DNA of 64,000 nt from G965226155 sp965226155 (GCA_965226155.1 OZ245331.1:1860001-1924000), one strand, 5' to 3'; shown: positions 35,443-44,870, counted from the first letter of the stretch. Notes: generated by a model from the sequence alone, not told the origin. Made by a program: numbers and translations.

Positions 35443-36762
35443 ATGATAAGCGCAAGAGAGAATGATCTATTAACTAATATATCGCCGAAAAGTCCGACAG
35501 GAGAATTGTTACGGCGTTACTGGCAACCCGCCGCATTGCTTGAAGAGTTTGCAGAAGACCGACCGATAATACCTGTCACATTGATGGGAGAACACCTGGT
35601 GTTGTTCCGGGACGAGTACGGACGTTATGGTTTGATTGAACGACATTGCCCTCACCGCGGTGCGGACTTATGCTTTGGCCGACTTGAACATGGTGGCATA
35701 CGATGTGCATTTCATGGCTGGTTATTTGATGTAATGGGTAATTGCCTGGAGCAACCCGCGGAGCCAGAAGGCAGTACCTTTTATCAACGATTAAAACATG
35801 TTGCATACCCATGCGAGATCCGTAATGGCATCGTGTTTGCGTATCTTGGTCCCGGCGATCCGCCGCCATTTCCTGATTTTGATTGTTATACGGCGCCCGA
35901 AGAAGATACGTTCGCCTTTAAAGGTTTGTGGGAATGTAATTGGTTACAGGCATTTGAAGTAGGAATTGATCCCGCCCATGCTTCTTTTTTACATCGTTTT
36001 TTTGAAGATGAAGATACTAATGATTCATATGGGAAACAATTTCGAGCAGGTGCAGCGTCTACAGATGTTCCCTTAACCAAAATATTGAGGGAATATGAAA
36101 GGCCAGAAATCAATACGGAAGATACCGATTACGGTTTCCGCATCATTACAACGCGGGATCTAGAAGACGACAAGAAGCATTACCGAATAACGAATATGGT
36201 TTTTCCAAATGCTATCGCTATTCCGATGAGTCATGAAATGATGATCACCCAGTGGCATGTCCCCATAGATAATGAGACTTGTTATTGGTATTCAATATTT
36301 ACCAGTTATGCCGGTCCCGTGGATAAGGATTTAATGCGCCAGCAACGAATAGAGCAACATACGCTTCCAGAGTATCGGCCGATTAAAAATAAATCCAATA
36401 GCTATGGGTTCAATATTGATGAACAGAAGGGAAAAACCTATACAGGCATGGGAATGGATATCAATGTCCACGATCAGTGGGCGGTTGAATCCCTAGGATC
36501 GATTCAGGATAGGACAAAAGAACATCTAGGGAAATCTGATGTAGCCATTACCAAGTACAGAAGAATTCTAAAAACGGCAATTAAGGTGGTTGATGAAAAT
36601 AAAAACCCTCCCTATCTTGAAATAGAGAATGAAACGACAAATACAAAAGGACCAATCGCTATAGACGCGATAGGACCTGCTGACGATGATAATTTTTGGA
36701 AAAAATTTGATCTAAAACGCCGAGAGTCAGTACCCTGGTCTACCGATCCATCGAAGTCATAA
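35443..36762 (+). CDS. Rieske non-heme iron oxygenase, catalytic subunit
   Basis: 439 residues. Rieske [2Fe-2S] ligands are in CPHRGADL (Cys69, His71) and CAFHGW (Cys88, His91). The mononuclear iron site has GIDPAHASFLH (His179, His184) and a bridging acidic residue nearby. The length and the MISARENDLLTNISPKSPTG opening are like the phthalate 4,5-dioxygenase / 3-chlorobenzoate dioxygenase / lignin-dimer O-demethylase (LigXa) group, which hydroxylate or demethylate aromatic acids. No ferredoxin or reductase gene is adjacent, so it must borrow electrons from elsewhere. It plausibly supplies protocatechuate or a related catechol to the lig pathway; substrate unproven. First gene after the receptor's terminator. 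Confidence 0.9.
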   Translation: MISARENDLLTNISPKSPTGELLRRYWQPAALLEEFAEDRPIIPVTLMGEHLVLFRDEYGRYGLIERHCPHRGADLCFGRLEHGGIRCAFHGWLFDVMGNCLEQPAEPEGSTFYQRLKHVAYPCEIRNGIVFAYLGPGDPPPFPDFDCYTAPEEDTFAFKGLWECNWLQAFEVGIDPAHASFLHRFFEDEDTNDSYGKQFRAGAASTDVPLTKILREYERPEINTEDTDYGFRIITTRDLEDDKKHYRITNMVFPNAIAIPMSHEMMITQWHVPIDNETCYWYSIFTSYAGPVDKDLMRQQRIEQHTLPEYRPIKNKSNSYGFNIDEQKGKTYTGMGMDINVHDQWAVESLGSIQDRTKEHLGKSDVAITKYRRILKTAIKVVDENKNPPYLEIENETTNTKGPIAIDAIGPADDDNFWKKFDLKRRESVPWSTDPSKS

Positions 36763-36782
36763 TTGAATTTTAATAATACAGT

Positions 36783-38228
36783 ATGAAAACGTCTAATTTT
36801 GTCACCGATCATGATTTATGGAGCAAAGACCAATATGAATCGGCCAAAAATATTATTCAATCTCTAAAAGAAAATAATATCAATACTGTTCGTGTAGATT
36901 TTGCAGATCAGCATGGGATCCTACGGGGGAAAACATTTACAACAAAAGCATTTGAAGAGGTTTTATCAGATGGATGCAGAATAACGACAACCTTATTACT
37001 TAAAGACACATCACATCGGACTGCCTTCCCCATATGGAAAGGTGATGCAGGGTTGAAAATGTCCGGAATGTCGGGTGGGGGTGATTTCATTTTAGTTCCT
37101 ATCCCAGAAACTTTTCAGATTCTCCCGTGGACCGATAATTCTGCGTGGGTACAGTGTGATGCTTATCTTGATGATGGCACCCCGGTTCCATTTTCTACAC
37201 GTCATATACTCCGCAAAGCATTATCAGCGCTGTCAAACAAGGGTTATGACTTTTTATCCGGTATTGAACTAGAGTTCTCGGTTTATAAGTTAGACGATCC
37301 TAGACTGAATCATTTAGATTGTAGCCAACCTGCTGTGCCTCCTGTCGTTAGTCCACTAGCACATGGTTACAATTATCTAACTGAAAATCGATATGATGAA
37401 CTCGATCCTGTCATGGAATTATTACGCACTACCTTGTCCCAACTTGACATGCCCTTACGTACTTTGGAGTCAGAATTTGGACCCAGCCAGTTTGAATTAA
37501 CCTTTGAGCCGGTGGAGGGATGTAAAGGTGCTGACAACGTTGTCTTAATTCGAAGTGCAATTAAACAAGTATGCAGAAGACATGGTTACCATGCCACTTT
37601 TATGTGCCGTCCAAATTTACCAAATGCTTTTTCAAGCGGCTGGCACCTGCATCAGTCGCTCTTAGACAATAAATCAAGTAACAATGTATTTGTGTCCAAT
37701 AATAATGAGATTTTATCAACTGTAGGCAGTAATTATTTAGCCGGTTTACTAAAGTTTGCAAATGAAGCTTGTATATTTACGACGCCAACGATTAATGGTT
37801 ATAAACGGTATCGACCAATCTCACTGGCACCTACTCGTAATGTGTGGGGGAGGGACAACCGTGGTGCGATGATTAGAGTCATCGGCAAACCGGGAGACAA
37901 ATCAACACATCTAGAAAATCGAATTGGTGAATCCGCAGCTAATCCATATCTTTATTTTAGCTCACAGATCATAAGTGGTCTGGAAGGAATTGAGCAAGGT
38001 CTCGTCCCTCCTGAAGCTGTTGATACACCCTATGACGAAAACTTGCCGAGATTTCCAAAAAATCTGTATGAAGCAATAAAATCCCTAAGAAAGAGTGATT
38101 TTTTCAGGAACGCATTAGGTGACGATTTTGTTGATTATTATTTAACAATCAAGGAATTTGAATTGAACAGATTTCTGTCAGAAGAAGTGACTGATTGGGA
38201 GCATAAAGAATATTTTGAGATTTTCTGA
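36783..38228 (+). CDS. Glutamine-synthetase-like gamma-glutamyl ligase
   Basis: 481 residues of the GlnA superfamily type III / PuuA-like group. Recognisable parts: RVDFADQHGILRGKTF in the N-terminal beta-grasp, GIELEFSVYKL and ESEFGPSQFEL (metal-binding Glu residues), SGWHLHQSL, and NRIGESAANPYLYFSSQI. Such enzymes attach glutamate to amines (putrescine PuuA, isopropylamine IpuC, aniline TdnQ/AtdA1) instead of ammonia. It starts 21 bases after the Rieske gene, which recalls aniline dioxygenase operons where a GS-like protein precedes a Rieske oxygenase. The amine substrate cannot be read from the sequence. Housekeeping GlnA is unlikely given low similarity and context. Confidence 0.88.
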   Translation: MKTSNFVTDHDLWSKDQYESAKNIIQSLKENNINTVRVDFADQHGILRGKTFTTKAFEEVLSDGCRITTTLLLKDTSHRTAFPIWKGDAGLKMSGMSGGGDFILVPIPETFQILPWTDNSAWVQCDAYLDDGTPVPFSTRHILRKALSALSNKGYDFLSGIELEFSVYKLDDPRLNHLDCSQPAVPPVVSPLAHGYNYLTENRYDELDPVMELLRTTLSQLDMPLRTLESEFGPSQFELTFEPVEGCKGADNVVLIRSAIKQVCRRHGYHATFMCRPNLPNAFSSGWHLHQSLLDNKSSNNVFVSNNNEILSTVGSNYLAGLLKFANEACIFTTPTINGYKRYRPISLAPTRNVWGRDNRGAMIRVIGKPGDKSTHLENRIGESAANPYLYFSSQIISGLEGIEQGLVPPEAVDTPYDENLPRFPKNLYEAIKSLRKSDFFRNALGDDFVDYYLTIKEFELNRFLSEEVTDWEHKEYFEIF

Positions 38229-38268
38229 TGATTAATCCTCATGTAAATATAATGTATGTGGTTCGATA

Positions 38269-38766
38269 ATGGATATTAATTTTCAAGCTAGATTATGCAA
38301 AATCCTTTTGGTTTTTTCAGTAGCAATTTTTGTGTCACTGGTAGCGTTTAACAACATAACTGATTACTACTCAAATTTTGAATATGTAAAACATGTCTTA
38401 AGCATGGACACCACTTTTTCAGATAACAAAGGAATGTGGCGGCGGATTGAATCAACAGAACTTCACCATGTTGCCTATATTTTTATAATAGCGCTTGAAT
38501 GTATTATTGCCCTGCTGTGTTTGGTTGGAACATTTAAACTCTGGAAATCACGAAATGATGCAATCTTGTTTTCCAAATCAAAAGTTTTCGCCAATTGGGG
38601 GCTCACAGCAGGTGTATTGCTCTGGTTTATGGCGTTTATTTCTGTCGGAGGTGAATGGTTTTTGATGTGGCAATCAGAAATCTGGAATGGACAAGAAGAA
38701 TCTGCCATGTTTACAACGATCATTCTGCTGATATTAATTTATTTGAATCAGGCAGAGAGTAATTGA
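38269..38766 (+). CDS. DUF2165 small integral membrane protein
   Basis: 165 residues with four hydrophobic helices (about 9-28, 66-89, 107-126, 145-160). Carries the family signature FNNITDYYSNFEYVKHVLSM followed by DTTF, then MWRRI and HHVAYIFIIALE. Function unknown in the family. In line with the ligase (41-base gap) and near the cytochrome gene, so likely one operon; a link to electron transfer or transport is speculative. Confidence 0.88.
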   Translation: MDINFQARLCKILLVFSVAIFVSLVAFNNITDYYSNFEYVKHVLSMDTTFSDNKGMWRRIESTELHHVAYIFIIALECIIALLCLVGTFKLWKSRNDAILFSKSKVFANWGLTAGVLLWFMAFISVGGEWFLMWQSEIWNGQEESAMFTTIILLILIYLNQAESN

Positions 38767-38858
38767 TTTTTCAACAGATTAACAATGGTGCAACTAGACA
38801 AGTATATCTTGTAAAAGAGGAAAGCTGTGTAGCAATCAAGAAAACTTCGAAACAAAAA

Positions 38859-39725
38859 ATGGACTTGCTACAACTGCTCGTTATTGGGATATACATGTTT
38901 ATAGCTTCCTTTAATGTTAACGCCCAAGAGGGTAGTGCTACGGATGGTATTGATAAGTTTTACACATTAACGATTGAGAATGACGATGTTAGGTACGAAT
39001 ATAGTTCTACCGACTTACTTTCCAGAAAAGACATAGAGACGATATCCATTCGTGATGTTTCTGCTTATCCACGTGTGGATATGACATTTACCGCAATTAA
39101 ATTTGCAACTTTTTTACAAGAACTCAAATTTAAGCTTGATTCTACTATTGAGTTTATCGCGATGGATGGATTCACAGCACCATTGGAACCTTCGTTACTG
39201 CTAAATACATCGATTGATAAATCTATTGCATATTTGGCTATCGAAGATCCAGATAATAAATGGCCTGCACATAGATCTGGTGAAGGAACAGCCGGTCCAT
39301 TTTATTTACTCTGGACCAATCCAGAACTATCCGATATTGGCAGAGAAGAATGGCCGTATAAGTTTAATCTAGTTGTTATTAAGGGACCTTTTGAAAAACT
39401 GTATCCGGATCTGATCCCTAGAAAATCAAAACGTAATTACCAGGTTTTAAATGCGGGATTTGAGATATATGTAAAAAATTGCATTGCTTGTCACAAACTG
39501 GATCAAGTAGGTCCTGGGGCTATGGGTCCTGATTTGAATTACCCAATGAGCCCACTCGATTATTTCAAGGATGGAATCCTTAGGAAATTTATACGAAATC
39601 CACAAAGCATCAGAGAGAATCCGAAAACTACTATGGGCGGGTTTTCTAGAGAATTAATTTCTGATGAAGAAATGGACCGGCTTTTAGCATATCTTGACTA
39701 TATGGCATATCGCAACATTAAATAG
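38859..39725 (+). CDS. Periplasmic c-type cytochrome fused to a molybdopterin-oxidoreductase-like domain
   Basis: 288 residues from ATG 38859, which begins a signal peptide (hydrophobic LLQLLVIGIYMFI, cleavage after VNA). A TTG 32 codons upstream overlaps the DUF2165 stop and would add a non-signal extension. The N-terminal domain (TLTIENDDVRYEYS, IEFIAMDGFTAPLEPSLLLN, GPFYLLWTNPEL) resembles the cofactor-binding fold of sulfite-oxidase-like proteins without obvious cofactor ligands. The C-terminal domain binds one heme c: CIACH at residues 208-212, an axial Met probably in TTMGGFSRE. Predicted periplasmic electron carrier, perhaps for a dehydrogenase in the same operon. No matching dehydrogenase is visible. 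Confidence 0.75.
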   Translation: MDLLQLLVIGIYMFIASFNVNAQEGSATDGIDKFYTLTIENDDVRYEYSSTDLLSRKDIETISIRDVSAYPRVDMTFTAIKFATFLQELKFKLDSTIEFIAMDGFTAPLEPSLLLNTSIDKSIAYLAIEDPDNKWPAHRSGEGTAGPFYLLWTNPELSDIGREEWPYKFNLVVIKGPFEKLYPDLIPRKSKRNYQVLNAGFEIYVKNCIACHKLDQVGPGAMGPDLNYPMSPLDYFKDGILRKFIRNPQSIRENPKTTMGGFSRELISDEEMDRLLAYLDYMAYRNIK

Positions 39726-39734
39726 AGGGGGCAA

Positions 39735-40277
39735 ATGAAAACAATATCCTATTTGAAATATATATTTTTGGCTTTGACCTTAACCTCGGTCACCTTAGTT
39801 GCCTCAGGTGGTGAGGAACAATCATCAAGGGAATATATTCGAAATTTAATTACTACTTCACTAATGGCGTGGGAAACAGGCGATGAACGGGACCTGATAT
39901 CAACATCACACGATGATTTGTTATTTGCTTTTCCTGGAGAAAGAACTGGTACACAAGGGGCATTAAATGTTTTTCGTTACTGGAATGAGAATTATAAGAA
40001 TACTAAAGTTTATATTAACTGGATACTGACAGACAATAATAAATTTGCAGTAGAATACCAATTTGCAACAACTCAAATATCCTCTAACAAAAGGACTGCA
40101 ATGGGTACTGTCGCTATTGGGGAAGTTAAGGATGGGAAAATAATTTTACTTAAAGAGTATACTGATGGCCGTGCCAGTCGCTTGCAGAAAACTGGAGAAT
40201 TACCGTTGGAAGAGGGAGAAGAACCATTTCCATGGCCAAAAACTGATCTAACATACCCATGGTCAAACCCGGAATAA
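39735..40277 (+). CDS. Exported SnoaL/NTF2-like protein
   Basis: 180 residues with a signal peptide (hydrophobic YIFLALTLTSVTLVA, AGGGGGC before the ATG) followed by an NTF2-like cone: REYIRNLITTSLMAWETGDE, FPGERTGTQGALNVFRYW, NNKFAVEYQFATT and DGKIILLKEYTDGRASR. The family includes isomerases, hydratases and non-catalytic binding proteins. It lies nine bases after the cytochrome gene, so it is probably co-expressed. Specific role unknown. Confidence 0.78.
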   Translation: MKTISYLKYIFLALTLTSVTLVASGGEEQSSREYIRNLITTSLMAWETGDERDLISTSHDDLLFAFPGERTGTQGALNVFRYWNENYKNTKVYINWILTDNNKFAVEYQFATTQISSNKRTAMGTVAIGEVKDGKIILLKEYTDGRASRLQKTGELPLEEGEEPFPWPKTDLTYPWSNPE

Positions 40278-40466
40278 AAAATCGCCATTAATTCCGAAAA
40301 AATTATGACATAATCACTAAAACTATTATCGAAAGTTATATTTCTGCATTAAGAAAATACGATCCAGAGCTGAATTGTGTTAATACACAAAGACTGAATG
40401 AAGTCTCACACACCAGCGGACGGGAGGAGGCTTTGAAAAAATACGTGGTTAATGAAATTAATTGTT

Positions 40467-40503
40467 TTTAATGTCCGCTTTAGGCCCATAAGCGGACATT
40501 AAA
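40467..40503. repeat. Dispersed palindromic repeat, copy 2 (perfect 14-bp stem)
   Basis: TTTAATGTCCGCTT, nine-base loop TAGGCCCAT, AAGCGGACATTAAA. This is the best member of the family and could act as a bidirectional transcript-stabilising or terminating hairpin. Confidence 0.85.
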
Positions 40504-40528
40504 TTTGAGAGTTGGCGTTAAGTGGGGA

Positions 40529-40558
40529 AATGTCTGCTTTCGACCCAAAGCGGACATT
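40529..40558. repeat. Dispersed palindromic repeat, copy 3
   Basis: AATGTCTGCTTT, then CGACCC, then AAAGCGGACATT; G-T pairing at one stem position. Confidence 0.8.
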
Positions 40559-40670
40559 CAGAAGTTGACTAAAGTCTCTGGTAAACAACCGCTCGATACT
40601 GACACGTTAAGTTGTATTGTGGGATAATTACAGTATCAGTATATTCATATTTCGATGAGATTATAACGTC

Positions 40671-41588
40671 TGCGATACGTTTGTAGCTTTATCCGATACT
40701 ACCCTTGGTAGGGAAGTGATATTTGGTAAAAATAGTGATCGCCCCAAGGGTGAGATTCAAGATGTTGTGACATTACCGGCACAAGATTATTCCTCAAGAG
40801 CAGTAGTGCAATGCACTTACATTCAAATTCCTCAATTAAAACATACATTCGCGGTTGTTCTTTCCAAACCGCGATGGATGTGGGGTGCAGAAATGGGGGC
40901 GAATGAACATGGAGTTGTGGTTGGCAATGAGGCAGTGTGGACAACTCAGCCATATAGCGATACGGGATTACTCGGAATGGATTTGGTGAGGCTAGGGCTC
41001 GAGCGAGGAGCCACTGCTTCCGAGGCTTTGAAAGTGATTGTGGAACTACTAAGCGAACACGGGCAAGGTGGAAATTGTGCTGAACATTTTGTCTTTAACT
41101 ATCACAACTCTTTCATTATTGCGGATAAAAATGAAGCGTGGGTTTTGGAATCAGCTGGTCACTATTGGGTTGCTGAAAGAATTACGAGTGGAACCCGTTC
41201 TATATCAAATAACCTTAGTATCCATGGGAAGGGAGATTTGCGCCATCCAGAATTAACTTGCAAAATGATAGTAGAAGGAAATTTGTCGGACGAATCAAAT
41301 TTTGATTTTGCCAAGCTCTTTTCTGTGGTAGAAAATGAAGACTCTCTTTCACAGTACTCTAGAGAAGGACGAGTAAGGCAACTATGCCAACTGAATGAAA
41401 ATAAATTTAGCTTGGAAACCGCAAAGTCTATTCTTCGAGACCACCAGGCCAATATTTGTTGGCATGATGAATACGAAACTAGAGGTAGTCAGATTTCTGT
41501 CCTGTCCCACGAGAATTGCAAACATTGGTTTATAGAGGACCCGTTTCCATGCCAGCAAAAGTATCAACTTAAAACATTTTCTCTGTGA
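40671..41588 (+). CDS. Peptidase C69 / secernin-like Ntn hydrolase, start codon missing
   Basis: The family N-terminus CDTFVALSDTTLGREVIFGK followed by NSDRP is encoded from TGC at 40671, where the Cys would be the N-terminal nucleophile of this Ntn-hydrolase family. It is preceded by GTC and, five codons up, by a stop; no ATG, GTG or TTG lies between. The first usable start (GTG 40716) would drop the catalytic Cys. The rest is intact: GANEHGVVVGNEAVWT, LLGMDLVRLGLERG, FIIADKNEAWVLESAGHYW and a C-terminal WFIEDPFPCQQ. It could hydrolyse dipeptide-like or gamma-glutamyl-type amides, which would suit the ligase upstream; that is inference. Possibly a start-codon mutation or non-canonical start. 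Confidence 0.72.
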   Translation, partial: CDTFVALSDTTLGREVIFGKNSDRPKGEIQDVVTLPAQDYSSRAVVQCTYIQIPQLKHTFAVVLSKPRWMWGAEMGANEHGVVVGNEAVWTTQPYSDTGLLGMDLVRLGLERGATASEALKVIVELLSEHGQGGNCAEHFVFNYHNSFIIADKNEAWVLESAGHYWVAERITSGTRSISNNLSIHGKGDLRHPELTCKMIVEGNLSDESNFDFAKLFSVVENEDSLSQYSREGRVRQLCQLNENKFSLETAKSILRDHQANICWHDEYETRGSQISVLSHENCKHWFIEDPFPCQQKYQLKTFSL

Positions 41589-41661
41589 CTTTCATTAGGT
41601 GATAAATTAGATTTGGGTAAATAAACCTGATCCTCGATAAAAAATTTGCACTTAATAGCAT

Positions 41662-41692
41662 GACTGTCTGCTTTCGACCCAAAGCGGAAGTC
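41662..41692. repeat. Dispersed palindromic repeat, copy 4
   Basis: GACTGTCTGCTTTCGACCCA then AAGCGGAAGTC; lies between the C69 and SDR genes. Confidence 0.75.
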
Positions 41693-41784
41693 AATAACTA
41701 AAAGCCTGAAGAGATTAGTTGCAAACTTGCTGATTCTGGTGAACAGTAAGAAAAACCATTTACCTATTTAGGAATATTTTTAAA

Positions 41785-42594
41785 ATGAATATAAACTACT
41801 TATTGTTTTCATTATTAGCTTTCTGGTTCTCCTCAATAGAGGCAGAGACTGTTCTGATTACCGGTTCTAATCGTGGCATCGGATTAGAGTTCGCCAGACA
41901 ATATGCTGAACTAGGTTGGAACGTTATTGCTACAACGCGTCGTCCGGAATCCGCGGATCAATTGAAAACATTAGCAGCTAAATACGACAATGTAACAATT
42001 GAACAATTAGATGTGACGGATCTTGAAGGCATCGCTACGCTGGCAAATAATTACCAAGATACCGCTATTGATGTGCTTATCAATAATGCTGGCATGCTAG
42101 GTGAACAGGAACTCCAAATTCTTGGATCTTTGGACATGGGGCTATTTCAGGAATTAATGGCGGTTAACGTTTTCGCTCCAATGAAGATTTCAGAGGCATT
42201 TGTAAAGCATGTTGCTGCCAGTGATCAGAAGAAGATTGTAGTGATCTCCAGTAGTAGCGGTTCCATTTCTTTGACCAAGCGGGCGTCTCGTAGACCTTAC
42301 TACGGCATAAGCAAAGCGGCGGTGAATATGGCAATGAAAAATATGAGCCTCACATTGAATAATAAGGGAATATTAGTCGGAATCTACATGCCAGGTGCGG
42401 TGAACACACGGATGCTACGTCGAGCCTTTGGAGCGACAAGAACAACTGAGAATGACCCAGATTTTGACTTTGGAAAATTTATACCACTGAGTCCAGAGGA
42501 AAGCGTCAGCCAACTACGCCAGCGTATTGCTGAACTCAGCATTAAAAGTTCTGGTATATTCATTAATTACGAAGGAAGGGAAATACCTTGGTAG
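41785..42594 (+). CDS. Short-chain dehydrogenase/reductase with N-terminal export signal
   Basis: 269 residues. Classical SDR motifs: TGSNRGIG (26-33) for NAD(P) binding, LINNAG, the catalytic Ser in VVISSSSGS and YYGISKAAV (Tyr-x-x-x-Lys). Unusually the Rossmann fold is preceded by MNINYLLFSLLAFWFSSIEA, a convincing signal peptide or membrane anchor cleaving after IEA just before ETVLITG. NAD(P)-dependent SDRs are normally cytoplasmic. Substrate unknown. Stands alone between palindromic repeats 4 and 5. Confidence 0.87.
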   Translation: MNINYLLFSLLAFWFSSIEAETVLITGSNRGIGLEFARQYAELGWNVIATTRRPESADQLKTLAAKYDNVTIEQLDVTDLEGIATLANNYQDTAIDVLINNAGMLGEQELQILGSLDMGLFQELMAVNVFAPMKISEAFVKHVAASDQKKIVVISSSSGSISLTKRASRRPYYGISKAAVNMAMKNMSLTLNNKGILVGIYMPGAVNTRMLRRAFGATRTTENDPDFDFGKFIPLSPEESVSQLRQRIAELSIKSSGIFINYEGREIPW

Positions 42595-42627
42595 TTAATT
42601 GCTGATAGGTCAAAGTACGTAATGGTG

Positions 42628-42659
42628 AATGGTCCGCTTTTGGCACAAAGCAGACGTTT
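42628..42659. repeat. Dispersed palindromic repeat, copy 5
   Basis: AATGGTCCGCTTTTGGCACA then AAGCAGACGTTT, just after the SDR stop; last copy before the recombinase block. Confidence 0.7.
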
Positions 42660-42693
42660 GTATATTGAAATGTTACTCAATTATTCGATGGGC

Positions 42694-42846
42694 AATTCCC
42701 TGATAATTCCCTGTTAATTATTTTCTATCCATTTGGTGTATTGAAGCACACTTGCTTAAAGACAGGCTTTTGCAGCAACTGGGTATAGTTATTGCGCCAT
42801 ATATTTAAATATTTCCCTGTAGTTTCCCTGTTATCAGGGAATTGCT
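42694..42846. repeat. TTCCCTG array next to recombinase (copy B)
   Basis: AATTCCCTGATAATTCCCTG then TTAATTA at 42694-42720, a gap of about 90 bases, then TTTCCCTGTAGTTTCCCTGT followed by TATCAGGGAA at 42812-42843. Same motif logic as 18451-18622, on the same side of the homologous recombinase. Confidence 0.6.
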
Positions 42847-43131
42847 ATATATAATGTGTAGGAGACTTGCTAGCTGGAGACTACAACCACCGCCATCCAT
42901 CTAAGCAATTGATATCACTGCGTTATCTCTGATTTCCTTTCCCAGTTTAACTTTGAATATCAGGGTCTTGCAGTACCGCCACGGTCAGCTTCTGTTAGTA
43001 GAGACGAAAGGGTAGGGCCCGGGCACCTGTTTCTGTGCTCGTGTCTCTTAAGCCCTCATCAGTGGTACGGGTTTCCATCCTCCTGCGAGTTGTACAAGAC
43101 AACTAATCGGCGGGTTAAGGGGGATAGCAGA

Positions 43132-44870
43132 TCAGGCGGTCGGGAATCCAAGCAGTGCCCGCTGTGCCGGCCATTCACAGGGCAGGCGGGTGTCGCCCAT
43201 GAGTTTGTTGGCCGTCAGTCCGGGTGGTTGATGCCCCCGGACGATCGCTGTAACGATGTCCGGGGCAAGGTAACTCAGCCGCAGCAGCCGGGTGGCATAT
43301 GAGGGGACGACGCCTTCGGCTTTGGCGATACGGCTCAAGGTGAGATTGGGATCTTGGTCCAGTCGATCACGGATAGCAAAGGCCCTGAGGAAGAGCCGTA
43401 TCAGGCTTGGGTCCGGTTTGGCGTCACCGGGGGTACCGGGGACGATCAGTGTCATGCCGATGCCGGTGCGCTTGAGCACAGCCGGGATCGTCAGGGTGAC
43501 CGGGTGCGTGTCTGACCCCGGCGCTGCTGATACCGCATCCGGTCCTTTCAGGATGGTTGCTATAGCCCGGTCACCATCCATCTCGACTGTGACCGCATCG
43601 GGCTTGATGGTGACTTGTCTGACCATGGCATTGAGATAGGCCTTTGCATCACCGGGTTTCAGTTGCGGCCATCGGTCGGCAAGCGACTTAGCTTGGGCGA
43701 TCAGCACCGCCAGGGTTGCGGCATCCTGGGGGTCGCCCTGGAGTACGGCGATTATTGCAGCCGGGTCGCCAAGCCATTCCCTAACGTGGGTAGTGATTAG
43801 GGCCTCAAGGTCGGTAGCCGGCAGGCGCCATCCCCTGCGGCCGGCCTGTTTGCCTTTGGTGAGGAGATGACGGGAGACGTAATAGCGGTAACGCCTTCCT
43901 CTCTTAACAGCATGACTGGGTGTGAGTCCCTCGCCTCCATCGTCAACGAGCAGGCCTGCCAGCAGGCTGGGCTGCCGGGTTGTGCTACCGTTTCGCCTGT
44001 CGCAACGGTTGAGTGCCAGTTGCCGTTGGACAGCGTCCCACAGTGCTTTATCGACAATCGCCTCATGCCGGCCGGGGTAGGCCGTCTCCTTGTGTACGAT
44101 CTCACCTCGGTAGGTGCGGTTCTGCAGCAGGTGATAGAGTGCACCCCGTGCTAGCGGCTTACCCCCGGTAGGGCGGCCGTATCGGTTAAGGCGACGTTTG
44201 CTCTTGATGCCGGATCGGTTAAGTTCGGCCTGGAGTGTGGCAACCGAGCCCAGATCGGTATAACGGCGATAGATATGGCGGACCGCATCTGCCTCTTGCT
44301 TGTTGACCACCAGCTTGCGGTCTTGCACATCGTAGCCGAGCGGGGGCAGGCCGCCCATCCACATGCCTTTGCGCTTGGAGGCGGCGATCTTATCGCGGAT
44401 GCGCTCGCCGGTGACTTCCCGTTCGAACTGGGGAAGGACAGCAGCATATTTAAGGTCAGCCATCCCATGGAGGTCGTGGTGTTGAACTGCTGGGTGACGG
44501 AGACAAAGGAGGCGCCTTGGCGATCGAACACATCGACGATCTTGGCGAAGTCCCCGAGCAAGCGGGTCAGGCGGTCGACCTTGTAGACCACGACGGTGTC
44601 GACCCGTGCAGCTTCGATATCGGCAAGCAGCCGCTTCAGGGCGGGTCGCTCGAGAGTAGCCCCGGAGAGGCCGCCATCGTCATACATCTCAGGCAGGCAG
44701 GTCCAGCCCTCGTGCTTCTGGCTTAAGATATAAGCCTCGCAGGCCTCACGTTGGGCATCTAAAGAGTTGAAGTCCTGCTCCAGCCCTTCTTCATGGGATT
44801 TGCGGGTATAGATCGCACAACGGGTGACTCCCGGGCGGGGTGACACCTTACTGCGAGCCAGCCTACCCAT
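43132..44870 (-). pseudogene. Large serine recombinase, one frameshift
   Basis: Starts with ATG 44870 inside the end of the DUF2924 gene. The N-terminal resolvase domain is clear: CAIYTRKSHEEGLEQDFNSL with the catalytic Ser in YTRKS, then VVYKVDRLTRLLGDF and LTLNMLLSF. At about 44429-44440 one base appears missing (a Phe-Ala-Gln-Phe expected); the other frame continues with QFEREVTGERIRDKIAASKR, the recombinase domain and the zinc-ribbon region ending in MGDTRLPCEWPAQRALLGFP. Both halves are otherwise intact, so the lesion is recent or a sequence error. With DUF2924 it forms a module common on proteobacterial islands and prophages. A decayed copy lies at 18870-19713. Confidence 0.88.

Larger units (their letters stand above)
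40278..40670. other. Intergenic with two palindromic repeats and a short coding-like relic
   Basis: A frame of about 48 codons without start (40321-40470, for example TIIESYISALRKYD and EEALKKYVVNEINC) looks like the tail of a lost gene. Two dispersed repeats follow at 40467 and 40529. Confidence 0.45.

Noticed and set aside
36783..38228. Housekeeping glutamine synthetase GlnA
   Set aside because: Sequence and neighbourhood (Rieske oxygenase, no glnB/ntr genes) fit the PuuA/IpuC-like amine ligase group better.
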